Positions 25,601-37,400 of a stretch of DNA of 64,000 nt are shown here, in pieces. The stretch comes from Lutjanus erythropterus (taxonomy: Eukaryota; Chordata; Actinopteri; Lutjaniformes; Lutjanidae): the NCBI GenBank assembly GCA_020091685.1, contig CM034599.1, positions 20,044,006 through 20,108,005 of the forward strand, read 5' to 3'. The notes beneath the pieces were generated by a model. That model made no database searches, had not been told where the DNA came from, and saw only the letters and a list, made by a program, of their open reading frames with translations. Numbering within the stretch: position 1 is the first letter of the stretch; each line of letters starts with the position of its first letter. Made by a program: the position numbers and the translations under genes.

Positions 25601-28600
25601 TCTCCACTGTATCAGTGAGATAAAGAATAGCTCAGAGTTGGTGGAGGTTTTCCCTGTAGCTGTTTGTTTTTTTTGTGTGTGTATTTTGCTATTTTGTAGC
25701 CAGACAACTCTGTCAAGCAATTTTTTCATTTGATCTGGCAGATTTCATGAATTAATAATTAAATTTGATTTAATAATAATTTAATTTGCAACTGGCGATG
25801 TTGGGCTAGCTTTTTTTGCTTTTCTGGTTTCACACCAATCTGAAATTTGTGCTTCTGCCCAGAAAACCTCCCAGTACAGAAGCGGTTGAGCAGCAGCTCA
25901 TCTGCTGGTTTTAATCTGTCCTGGAAGGAGCAGGAAACTGCCACCTGTGGTTATACTGTGGACTGGTGCGTTCTGGAAACTGCAGTGCCTTGTACTCTGC
26001 ACTGGAGGAAGATGCCAGTGGGGAATAACACATTGTTCCTACCTGCTAGTAAGTTTGTATCCTTTCATGATGACAGTATGTGCATCCTTTAAGTTTATCC
26101 TATTTTGGCTGTCATTGTAATACACTTTTATTTTGTAGGAAGTTTCAAAGCAGGTTGCAGGTATACATTTAATATCTACGGCTGCACAGATAATGGGTAC
26201 AAACTACTGGAGACACAGACTGGATATTCACAAGAGCTCCGTGAGTGTTAATCAGTTTTACTCTGTGTGTCTGTGTTGTTGTATGTATGTACATACGACT
26301 ACGATATTTCTTTATCAGGTTAATTAAGCCTGCACTGGTCTCAAAGACACATAGTAGAGAAGTTTAAAATATTTCTCTCAACTGGTGCATCAACAGACAG
26401 CACAGCGAGACACTGCAGGACAGATAAGGTCTTAAGTACATGGTTAAAAATGAAACTTTTAATAAGGTGTGACGGCAAAGATTTTGACACAGGATGTCTT
26501 CATCAGAGGCTCTGATGAGGTCTTCCTCCAGATGTCGTTTGCATGCAAGACACATCTTTCCTGTTTGTAACTGCATCTCACTGTATCTATCTGTTTGTTA
26601 ACTTCTAATGCAAAATCAGTGGGGAAAAAGTCACAGGAGTCAGTTTATATCAAGTCAAAGGATTTGCAACAGATTCTGACATTTGCACGATATCACAGAC
26701 ATCAGACAGACTGTTCTTGTAGGCTCACATCAGTTTGGGGAAGTTGCACTGTTGCTTGAGGCCTGTTGCTTTAATTCTAATGAATTATAACTGTCTTCCT
26801 TCTGAAAACCCCTCTTCCTTTCCCCAGAATCCGTCCAGTCCCCATTACTGGTTGAACCTGTTGAGAGTACTTCCTCATCTGTGACACTGGAGTGGCTTTA
26901 CAATGAGGACGATCCGGGTCATTCGGCGTTCATCACCGGTTACTTGGTTACAGTGCAGGAAGTAGGCGCTGGAACGCTGCAAGGTCATGCTGCAAGGGAG
27001 TGTAGTCTAGACATTTTACCCAAAAGTGTGGGTCAACCTCACACAAGCTGCATCATAAACAAACTTAACAGATTCTGTGCCCTCAGTTTGTTCTGAATGA
27101 GAAAAAGTCTTCAGGAATTGTGTGAAGGGAAAGTTTTAAAAACTGCCTCGAATAAGCGTTTCTTAACTATGCCATGATGCCACTTTTTTGCTTCCTAAAA
27201 TAATTATTTAATTCAACATCACTATCTTAGTATACGTTTAAGACAACATAAATTAGCACTAATCCAGATGTCTGAATTGATTAACATAAACTTAAAACAC
27301 AATTATTTCAATATCACTCAAAATATAACTTTTATATAATTTTCAAAATATTTGTGACTTCCAATTGGCATGAATAAATAATAAATCTTGACAATAAGGA
27401 ACATCAACTTAAATTTGTTAGCTTTTATAAGCTGGCTCATCTTCATCATCTTCACTGTCATCACATGCAGCCTGAGATGAATTTGCACACCCCAATTCTT
27501 TGCAGTTGTAGTATAAAAGGTAAATTGAAAATCTAAATAATCTGATATCAAAAGATGTTTTCTGAAGAATACCTGGAATATGAAATGATAAAAACTTTTC
27601 ATTACAAAGATATTGCAAGAAAATGAACCCACTCTGTCATTTTTACCCACTCATGCATCTAAGGGTTAAGAATTTCCTTTTGTACGAGCACTACGTTGCA
27701 TCCAACTCCACGTCTCTGTGGACAGAACTGAGCCCTTTGAGTGAACATCAGACAAGAACACATACATAAATCATTTTTTATATGGTCAGCAATGGGGAAT
27801 TGTGGCACCACTCATTTCAGTATTTTTCAATACTTTACCCCACTTGGATTTTATGACTAGAACAGTTGAAAGAGTTTCTGTTGAAATTTGTGTGAGGTTC
27901 TGTCATATAATACCCCTACTATTGATCTCTTTGCGTATTAAAAAACAAATATGCAAAATATAATAGTTAATAATTTATTTTAATTTAATTTTCAATTTAT
28001 TTTGTCAGGAGCAATCTCAGATTAACACTGGTTTGAGTCACTTTTACATTATGATGAAACAATGCATTTACAATCTCGTGAACATGTAGATCCGTTCAAC
28101 GTATCGGTGGGAGACCCTCAGAGGAAGTTTGTGACCATAGAGGATCTGAAGTCGAGCACAGAGTATGCTTTCTCTGTGAGCGCCCTCACAAATGAAGGGC
28201 CTGGACAATCTGCCCTCATCAACATCTGGACCAGAACCAACTGTGAGTTCAGTCATAGGCATACAACAATTCAACTAAATCAATTGATTTCACTATTGTT
28301 TTTGTTGTAATTATTGACTAAAAGTACCAAAACAGGCAATTTGTGAATGAACTTAAAAGAGAATTTGAATGAATTTTACATGCTGACGGTATAAACTGCT
28401 TATCTCCTCATTCCTCTGGCAGACTTTGCTCACTTGGCCAAGATACTGACTCCCATCTTGTTGCTGCTGTGCTGCACCATTCTCCTGTGGCCTCAGAGAA
28501 AAATGTGAGTAACTTTATCTTAAAATCTTGACTTGAACATATAGCCTGAAACACCTCCATGATCTTTCTTCTTCTGTTTCTCCTCCAGGCTGAAGAGCGG

Positions 28601-30537
28601 GCTGAGGGAGATATTTGTTTATCCTGCTGGTATGAACATCAAAGTTCCTGAGTTAGACAGCTTCCTGCAAGAGGTACAGACTTAACACTGAAGTAGTCAA
28701 ATCATGCACAGCATTGAATCAGCTACTGTGTGCTAACCATTAGATACATAGAGAAAGCAAGGAAATATTTCAACAAACTGAATCTGATGTACTCCACATT
28801 TGTTTGCACACTTGTCATAAAATGATTAGATATATTTAGGTACTTTTTGCATTTCATTAATTTCAGTGGTTGGCTTATTTCACTCACTTCAGTCATCACA
28901 CAGAGATACAATATAAGCCAATAAGATACAGTGACTCAATTTCCTGGTTAGTGTTTTGCAGATGGATTCAAATAAACCATCAGAAAGCAACTCGTCAATC
29001 AGCTTTCAGAATAAGTAAAATAACTTAAGAGGTTTTAAGAGCATTCAAGGGAAAATTCACCATCTCTGATATTATGACTACGTCAAGAAAAATGTCCCTC
29101 AGGGCAATGACCATGAGCCCCTACAATTATCAAGAAAATTTCAGTTTCAAACTAAAGACAAAAAGTTGTCCCCTGGAAATCCCTGTTTTAGTGAACAAAG
29201 TTTACCAAAACAGGGTTGTTTTGGTAGAAAAGTTTATCTATTCCTGGGCCAACATACTACTACTGACCGTAGTCATGCACACACCATTTTTTGTACATTA
29301 AAGGGATAGTTTGGAGTGTTTTTAAATGGGGTTGTATGAGGTACTTATCCATAGTCAGTGGATTACCTACAGTAGATGTCAGCACACCCTCAGCAGTACT
29401 GGTGTAGGAAGCTAAGCAATGTACTGCTGTGGACAGGCTCAGCAGCAAATTGTATTTTAAATCAATATAAGTTTAAGTGTACTCTATATTTATAATATTT
29501 TCATTACTTTATTTTGCCATCAGACAGCCTTTTCTGGTAGGAAACCACTGTTATAAAAGCCAAATATTCCTCTTTCCAAAGCCACCAGACTCCATTGCCA
29601 AAAGCATTAATTTTACCTCGCAGAACACAGCAGTTGCTGTTCTACTGCTGCCTCGATTTGTTAGTTAGTTTGTGTTATTGTGTGACTTTGGTGAAGCTGA
29701 ACCAACCCTTCAGGACACCGAAGTCACACAATAATGCAAACTAGTAGCAGTGGTAGACCAGAAACTCCAATAATCTGCATGGTAAAACTGCTCACCAATG
29801 GAGTCTGGTTAAGCGAGAGAGAGCTAGATTCGGTTAATAAAACAGCGGTTTGGCAAAATAATGATATATATATAAATAAAGCACACACTTAAATTGATAA
29901 TGATTGTTTTAAGTGCCTAAAAGAGAATTTGCTACACCAGTACTACTGCTGCTGGTTTTCCAAACTGCATGCCGACCGCCTCCTACTGCAGGTTAGTCTG
30001 TACACTGGCTGTGGATAAGTTCCTAATACAACCCACTTCAAAAAATCCAAACTATCCCTTAAAACCCACAGATCTGAACCTGCTTCTATTATCTATTTTA
30101 CATTAAATTAGTTTTCATGATTATAATACCTCTACGTGTCTGTACAGACTACTGAGAGGCTGCAGTCTCAGCAGGTGGAGGACTGCATCAACTGTGACAT
30201 TGAGATTGTGAACACCAGACGTCCTCTGACTGAAACAACCGCACTAAGTGATCCTGAACCACCGAGCACACTGCCCTCTCCCGGCTCCCAGTCCCCTCCT
30301 TCAACAATTGCATGTGTGTTTCTCCAAGGAGACTACTGTCCACAGTCAGCCGCCCATCACTGGGACAGACCAGCCCTTCAGCAAACACCATCCGTCACAA
30401 ACAAGACTTATTTTCACAGTGAAGGGGAGGATTTGTCTGAGGCACAACAAGCCTTGTTCAGTGAAATTAATGAACCCTCTGAGAGTCTGAAGGAATCATG
30501 CAGTGTTATATATGGCTATATCTCCAGTGATACTTAA
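19300..30537 (+). CDS. gp130-type class I cytokine receptor, LIFR/OSMR group
   Basis: This is a cell-surface receptor chain for an IL-6-family cytokine, signalling through JAK/STAT. There are 17 coding exons: 19300-19387, 19481-19635, 19809-19962, 21548-21820, 22621-22750, 23105-23253, 23450-23583, 24474-24615, 25001-25086, 25201-25411, 25863-26048, 26139-26240, 26828-26983, 28090-28242, 28423-28504, 28589-28673 and 30148-30537. Together they encode 891 residues. The order is: signal peptide (1-~20); a half cytokine module (30-132) with a WSNW motif; an Ig-like domain in one exon (133-223); a cytokine-binding module (224-408) with the C-X9-C-X-W signature (ECVTTDMTTLKCTW) and a degenerate WSXWS (WGKWT); three fibronectin III domains (409-706); a membrane span (~713-729); and a ~160-residue tail. 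The tail has a box1-like IKVPELD (751-757) and one YxxQ STAT3-type site, YCPQ, at Tyr825. A single half-module before the Ig domain is the OSMR layout; LIFR has a full module there. I cannot settle the ortholog, so no symbol is given. Confidence 0.85.
20252..20708. mobile_element. hAT-like non-autonomous transposon (GGGCTGCAA ends)
   Basis: The left end is TAGAGCTCCAACAGTTAAT and the reverse complement of the right end is CAGGGCTGCAATTAGTAAT. The AT-rich interior is full of TTAATCGATTAAT-like motifs. It is flanked by imperfect 8-bp repeats ATTATGAT (20244-20251) and ATTATAAC (20709-20716), as expected for hAT insertion. It lies in receptor intron 3. Confidence 0.6.
20812..21423. mobile_element. 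TTAA-flanked MITE, family 2
   Basis: The left border is TTAAAGGTACAGTTCACCC and the reverse complement of the right border is TTAAAGGACAATTCAACCC. TTAA sits at both edges and the length is ~612 bp. No transposase frame is seen. It lies ~100 bp after the hAT-like element in receptor intron 3. Its 3' half is related to the remnant at 58040-58225. Confidence 0.7.
22539..22608. repeat. Uninterrupted (TG)35 microsatellite at a 3' splice site
   Basis: Seventy bases of pure TG are followed by CATGTGTTGTAG, which ends in the acceptor of receptor exon 5 (exon start 22621). The tract takes the place of the usual pyrimidine tract. Confidence 0.95.
29298..30062. mobile_element. TTAA-flanked MITE, family 3, copy A
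   Basis: The left border TTAAAGGGATAGTTTGGA mirrors the right border TCCAAACTATCCCTTAA. TTAA sits on both sides; the length is ~765 bp. It lies in receptor intron 16. The interior shares long blocks with 52735-53463, such as GGAAGCTAAGCA(AT)GTACTGCTGTGGACAG. No transposase frame is seen. Confidence 0.8.
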
Positions 30538-33500
30538 TAAGTATAAAGACCAGCAAACGTCTCCATATATTTCTCATATGTCTCCATTTCAAGAGTGTAA
30601 AAACAAAAAAAAAAATGCTTTGGTCATTAGAAAAGATGCAAATCTGCGGCTTTCTATTGTAAATGTGGTAAGGTTTGTTTTTATGCCACATTTTAAAATA
30701 CTATATGCATGCATGTGATTTGATGGGGAAGTGGTAGTTTATAGGGTTTAACATAACGTACTGTACGCAGCAGGTCATCTAAACCAGTCATTCACAGAGA
30801 CTGGGTTGTGACCCAAAGGTGGGTCACAGGAGATTTTATTTGGGTTGCCAAATTAATAAAAAACTAAGGAAGAAAATCTGCAACCTAAGTTTTATATCTG
30901 CAGTACTCTTTTTATACAGCATTTAAGATTTGAATATTGCTTTACTGACGAGAGGAAAAAATGTGAGCCTGTAAATTTTGCCTAAATGCAGTTATTTCGT
31001 CTTATCTATAAAGTGAGCTTAAATGTCTTATATTGTTTCCCTGATGAGAGAAAATAAAAACAGTGAGATGGCCTGTAAACTAAACGCGTTTAATTCTCAA
31101 GTATGTTACAATAACACACGTCAGGATAATAGCTGATGCAAAAATGGCAGTAAAAATGGTCAGGAACATTACACACAAATGAACTCATCCCAAGATTTAA
31201 TGATAAGGCCTACTGTGAATTGGATTATGATGGTTTATCATTTTTAAAAAGTGGGTTCCAAGAAACAGAGATTGGGAAACACTCATCTAAACTACTTTGG
31301 TGCTGTATACACAATGCAGGAGAGGAACTCACTGTGAGCTGTGAAATAACTACAGATGTTATCTACAGGATGCAACTGTTCGCACTGATGAGTTAGCTGA
31401 ACACGAGCTGCTTTTATAAGCTTTTAATGTTATATTATATGTATCATGTTCTCCATTTATGAAAATCAAAACTCTGTTGTTAAAAGAAGATGTGGTCAGT
31501 ATGTCTTTGTAAACCTTGATTTCAGTTCTCTGCAGTTCCAACCAACGAGGAAAAAGTCTGTTTTTACTGTGATCAGTGACTCAAGTATCAAAACATACAT
31601 TTGTTATAAATGATAATGTAGTTTCATATGAAGTGAATTATCTGGTGTAGTATTGCCTTGTGCCTTTCCCAGTGCTAAAAGAAATATGGCTTTTGGAACA
31701 GAAGTGATTGAGGTGTGTGCAGCTTCATTAAGAAACACACAAAACCGGTTTATAAGAAATGTGTTACATAAATTTATGTGTGTTACTGTATCTGTGCTGT
31801 GTGAGAGTATGATTTTCATTTTTCCCTGGGTAGAAATCCATGTGAAAGTGAATGAAATAAAGCTGTACATAGTTTTCATCTATGTTCCCATCTGTTGGAC
31901 AAGTAACATGGAAACAAACAGTTTTAAATATTGAGGGCCATTTGTACTGATTCTCTACTCTTTTATTTATTGACTAATGCAACTACATATCAGCAATGTC
32001 ATGTTAAACTGCGAAAACGTCCCATGCTTTTAATCTGAAAATGTCACTAAACAAACTCGGATATATACAATCCCCAGAGCTGAAGGACCAGGGGTGCCCG
32101 TACGTTTTTGTGTCAAGGACCCCCACCATAGATTCACATTTGACCTCAGATGCCCCATTTGAGAGGAGTTGGTCTTAAGGAATTACTAAGTTTGAAGATA
32201 AAACAACCATAGTCAATTAATGACTATGACAGCCTGGTGCACAGGCACACTAGATGATTTTCAAATCTTAATTGATTCTAAAAACATGGGAAGACCACAG
32301 ACGTGACCACTCATTTAACCAGTTTTTAATATTTGAATATATAGTTTACATATTTTAACCATAAGGCAGGTGGTAGACCAATAGAGGACAATAATAAAAA
32401 CATGAAAAAGGTCTAATCTGAAGAAGAGCTTGAATCATCACCAGTGGATGCACCAATAAGTTGCTCTTAAGCAAACTACAGTATGCTTTTTTCATGTTTT
32501 CAAAATAGGATCACAATAAATTACAATCAATCAATCAAAATGACCAAATCTATTTCTTCACTTGCAAAAAAATGTGCTAGAAGTAAATCATTCTATTCCT
32601 CCTTATGCTGGGGACCCCTGATGGTCCCCAAACCCCAGTTTGCAAATGACTGTGATGGACATTTTGAGAGTTGTGTCTCATATTTGAGTATGTTAAATAA
32701 TATAATGTATAGGCTGTAGGCTACTTACAACACATCTTCAGTAATTAAATCTGAATTTCTGCGCCATGTATGGTGTAATTCTTTGGCTCAGTCTGCCCTC
32801 TACGTGTAATCAAAACTTGAAAATTATTGATGCACTTAGTTTCATCAAGATAAGACTGGGTTGCACAGTACAAAAGATTCATATCTTGTTTATCTGTTTA
32901 GAATTTATCAGAATTTAACAGTTTCACTCTGCTCTACAGAGATTCATCAGAGTTTTCACACATGACACTCTTCAACGCTCTTCTTTTAGAAGTTGCAAAA
33001 CTGGTTCTAAAAACAACAAAGTGTCAGACCGCTGCTGTGATGTGGCTGTGCTCAAGTAGTAAGTAACACATGGCATATTAAGTAGGGTGCCTCAATGACT
33101 GCTGGACTTTGTCCATTTATGCACAATGCGTCCATCTGGCCCCATATAGTGTATATAGTAGTATTGTTGATCTTGAAGGAGGCCTGAGGGCCAAAACATC
33201 TGAATAAAAAAAACTGCATATGGAGTCAGCGTGTTTGACACTTTTTTCCTTCTTTTTGACTATATAGATTTTGGGATTCAGCTATTATTGATGTCCATTG
33301 TGCACTTGCACACTGAACGCACAACAAATCAGAGACTTTTCTTTTTATGCCCATACTGGCAATGAATTGTTCAGTTTCATGTAAGTTTCATGTAACAAGT
33401 GATTGAGTCTCATTTGAAGTTCCACCAAACTGTGACCTGGTCACAGAACTCAACATTTATTTATATTCACAGTCCACTAAATGTAAAAAACACAAGTCAC

Positions 33501-34469
33501 AGTTTATTATCAAGAGTCAAAGGCCATACAGTAGTTACAACATCCTGAGTAAAGTGAATAAACCATGTGGATTTCAAAGAATCCATTTCTAGATTTCCAC
33601 ACTAAATGCTGTCTAAAGACTCGCGTAGAGGTGATTGGCTGATTGTCCTGTACATCCTAGCAGCATTAGGTATTTTCCCAAAAGATCTTTAAGAAACAAG
33701 GACAAATGACACCTACTGATTATGTAATTTTCAAAATATTCTAAAGAAACACTATGCAAGGACAGTGAACGTGTTTAAAAGACATCTGTCCATTTGGTGC
33801 AGGTACAAAACATGCAAAGGTCATGCAAAATCTACAATATACCACAATCTCTCTCTCAGACACACATACACACAGCTTATTGGTCCCTGGAGCGAGTTGT
33901 GGCCTGAGCCATCTCGCCCCTCAGTAGTGCAGAGTTCACAGGGGGAAAAAAAAACAGAAAAAGGCAGCACAATTTGACCTGCCGACGAAGTGTTTCACAT
34001 CAACATGGAGCTTTGAGTCAACAGCAGCCACCAGCAGACAGTAACTCTGAAGGAAATAGCTGACACTCACTCAGCTGAGTCAGTTTCTTTGTGGTTGATC
34101 TTTGGATCTATTAAGAGGATCTTCTTCAGCAATATGTTGTTACTCTGGTGTTTTTCTCTGACTGGGAGCAAAGTGTGCTCTCAGATTTTAGTCCGCGCCA
34201 TTAAGATCCAAAATGACCTGCTGAGAGGGAGCCAGTCCTCACACAGAAGTACTCTGTTGTACTCTCACCCTCACCTTGCTGTGCTTTCTGAAAGGGAAAC
34301 ACAAATGAGTGTGTTTACAATGACAACCACAATTAAACTGTAACACAATTTAAGGTTCAGACATGTGACACTAAAAGGCAGGCCGACGAATGACAGTTTG
34401 CAAGATTGCTGTGTCAACAAAACCTAATTCAAGTTCTGGCAAAATCAAGTTAGGGCTTGTGTCTGTTCT
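30538..34469. other. Receptor 3'UTR and convergent spacer
   Basis: No coding exon is recognised here. The receptor 3'UTR probably runs to the AATAAA at 31856-31861 and, if so, contains the hAT-like element at 30785-31284. The opposing membrane-protein gene ends at 34470; minus-strand AATAAA candidates occur near 33462 and 33505. The remainder, including 32090-32640 with its CAGGGGTGCCC / GGGGACCCCTG ends, looks like old transposon debris plus AT-rich sequence. Confidence 0.45.
30785..31284. mobile_element. hAT-like MITE in the receptor 3'UTR
   Basis: The left end reads CAGTCATTCACAGAGACTGG and the reverse complement of the right end reads GAGTGTTTCCCAATCTCTG. TCATCTAAAC is repeated directly at both borders (30775-30784, 31283-31292), consistent with an 8-bp hAT duplication plus two chance bases. 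The body has the GTTGTGACCCAAAGGTGGGTC phrase common in fish repeats. Confidence 0.65.
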
Positions 34470-37400
34470 TTACCGTTGTGGTGGTGACACCATGCACTTC
34501 CAGAGGACAGCATAGAGACCAAGTAAGAAGGCAATGAACAGTGTAGCAGCAATGGCCCCTAAAAGCACACATATGTTTATTTGCACATGTTGAAAAACAA
34601 CTACACATTTGCTAATAATACATGAGGACACATGCATGCACATGCAATGTTGGATCTTCTGCAGGCAGTATTGCAGAAACCATTTGTTTACCTCAGGAGA
34701 AAAAAGAGCAAAAAGGAGCAAACCAACAACAAAGAGATGCACAATAACCACAGACACAACACAACCACAAAGAGACACAAAACAACTCTAAAGAGTTGGA
34801 AAACAACTACAAAGGAGCAAAACAACCACACAGAGATACAAATTAACTAGAGACAAAATGACCACAAAGAGATGCAAACTGATTACAAAGAAGCAAAACA
34901 ACCACAAAGAGAAGCAAAATAACTAAAGTGACACAAAACAACCACAAAGAAACATAAGATGACCACAAAGAGACACAAAAAAAACAACAAAAAGAATGAC
35001 AAAAATAATTACTACAGAAAGGCACAAAATGACCACAAAGTGACACAAAACTACAGAAAGATGCATAATAACTATAAAGAGATGCTAAATTACCACAGAA
35101 GGTGCAAAGCGACACACAAGATGTAAAGCAACTACAAAAAGAGGCAAAACAACCACAAAGTATTCGTGTCTTGCTCATATGCACGAATGATTTTGGGGCT
35201 TTTTTACATCTTTTCTCTTTTTACATCTCTTCTCTTACATCTCTCTTTACATCTATTTTTTTTACATCTTTGACATCTTTGTGCCCAGGGGCCCACTGTC
35301 TCATGATCTGTCCATGCCCACTCTGCAGGGAAAAAAGTGCTTTGGGAGTTTCGTCCTTCCTGTAAGAGGCTGAGTTTTTAATTGTCAACTTTCAGAACTC
35401 TGCAGAGCACCACCCTGCATTCATTTCACTGCTGTTTCCAAATGTCTAGTTTGGGTCTGGTGAACTGACAGTTGACAAAGACAAAATCTTTCATACACAG
35501 AATTTCATCCTGTGTGCCAAAACACAACAGCAAATACTTAAAAACTCTTTGTAACTGCCACCAAAGCCAAAGAAGTATACCGTTTACTGTGATTGTGTTA
35601 TATGACTGTTTCAAATTTAAATCATTCAGGTTCGCCAAACACTTCCTATATGTATTGATAGTCACACATGGTCGTCTATATCCTCCCCAAACAAACATAA
35701 ACAAACAAACATAGGGTGTCACAAAATAGCAAAACCTGACTAGTACAAGGTTCAAATGATAAGCAGGAAGCCAAACTGGGAAGTCACCAAAACACTGCAT
35801 ATACAAACACACGCACAGACAGACAGTGTTGTGAAAGGTCTTACATTTCTGAATGTGTTTGACAAAAACTACCAGCAGTCTCAGAAGGGAGTATTTTTGG
35901 AAAATGTCAGTTTCGGATACAGCCAATGAAAATAACCACGAGCAATCTGATCAGAATGACAACAAGAGGCCCATTGCTTCGCAGTCACAGTCCAAAAAGA
36001 ACAGCCAAATCAAATGTTTCTGTTTTTGAAAGGTTTCCTCGGCTGTTGGTGGCGTAACTTGATTCCCCTTTATTCGCAGGTCTTGACTGAAACAGGCGGT
36101 CTTTGTTAGCTAAGGGTGGCACAACTGATAGATCAGATGTCTTACAGGGGCTGTAGAGACATCAGACTTTCGTCAAAGCGGGACTTACCAGGGATGATTC
36201 CACTGCTGCTGGTTAAAGAGTCCTCTGTGTAAGAAGGATGGGTGGCAGCTGCAGTTGAAACTTCATGGGGGAGAAAAATAGAAATACTTCAGAGTCAGTA
36301 TAAAATATTGTGCACGTGTGATCTATTTGCCTCCATAACTGATTCATTAATGATACTAAGGAATTTTAAATTAAAGTAAAAAGACCTGAATGATAAATCC
36401 TGAGATATGTGGATTTGAACATGTGCCTGTCACAATTATTACATAATCAGCAGATCATGATTATTTGAGATCATTGCAAGCATTTTGCATAATTGTTTCC
36501 ATTTACATGCATAAAAATAACTGGATGAAACCTACAGATATGTCATATTTCGATCACTACTTTCATGTCGTTTTCCACGATTGGAGGTTTGACCGGAGCT
36601 CTTTTAATCATCTCGTTATGTCCCCTTTTCCTGAGATGGTTTAAAGGTTTAGTGTGTAACATTTAGGAGGATCTACTGGCAGAAATGGAATACAATATTC
36701 ATATAAATGTTTTCATAAGTGTATAAACACTTGAAAAGAAGAAATGCTGTGTTTCCATTACCTCAGAATGAGCTGTTTTTATCTACATAATCCACGGGTC
36801 CTCTTCCATGGTGTCCATGGAAGGCTGTAAATGGAGCCAGTGTGTCAACATGGCGGTCTCTGTGGAGGAGGACCCGTGCTCTCTGTAGATATAAATGTCT
36901 CATTCTGAGATAATGGAAACACAATTCTTATTTTTAGGTGATTACAGGAAGGAAAACATACTCTATTTCTGACATACACTGCCAATAAATCCCCCTAAAA
37001 CTTACACACCGGGCCTTTAAGAGAGGTACCAAGGAGGTACTTTCTGATCGTTTCACAGTGGTGAAGCTCTAAAGCACAAATAAACACAACCACACCTCCA
37101 CATGATGCCGGATTTTGAACAAACAGTAACCCTCAGTCTGCTCCGCCTGTGTGCGCATATGTGTGCATCTCTCTTTCTGCAGCTCACACAGATAGAGAGC
37201 AGGGCAGAGAGACTGTGAATGTGATGGAACTGTTGGTAACTACGTCCTTAACAAGTCCCGACCTCAAAAAACCTGTGCAATGTTTTGGCTAAGGGATACA
37301 CACCACTGCCAAACAGAGCGAAGCCCATGACATTAACAAAAGGCTACCAATGAATCTTTATGCAATCATGCGAGCTAGCTAACCCACTAACTCACTGTGC

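Noticed and set aside
34843..35184. 113-codon Cys/Ser/Phe-rich minus-strand frame
   Set aside because: It is the translation of a tandem minisatellite that happens to lack stops.
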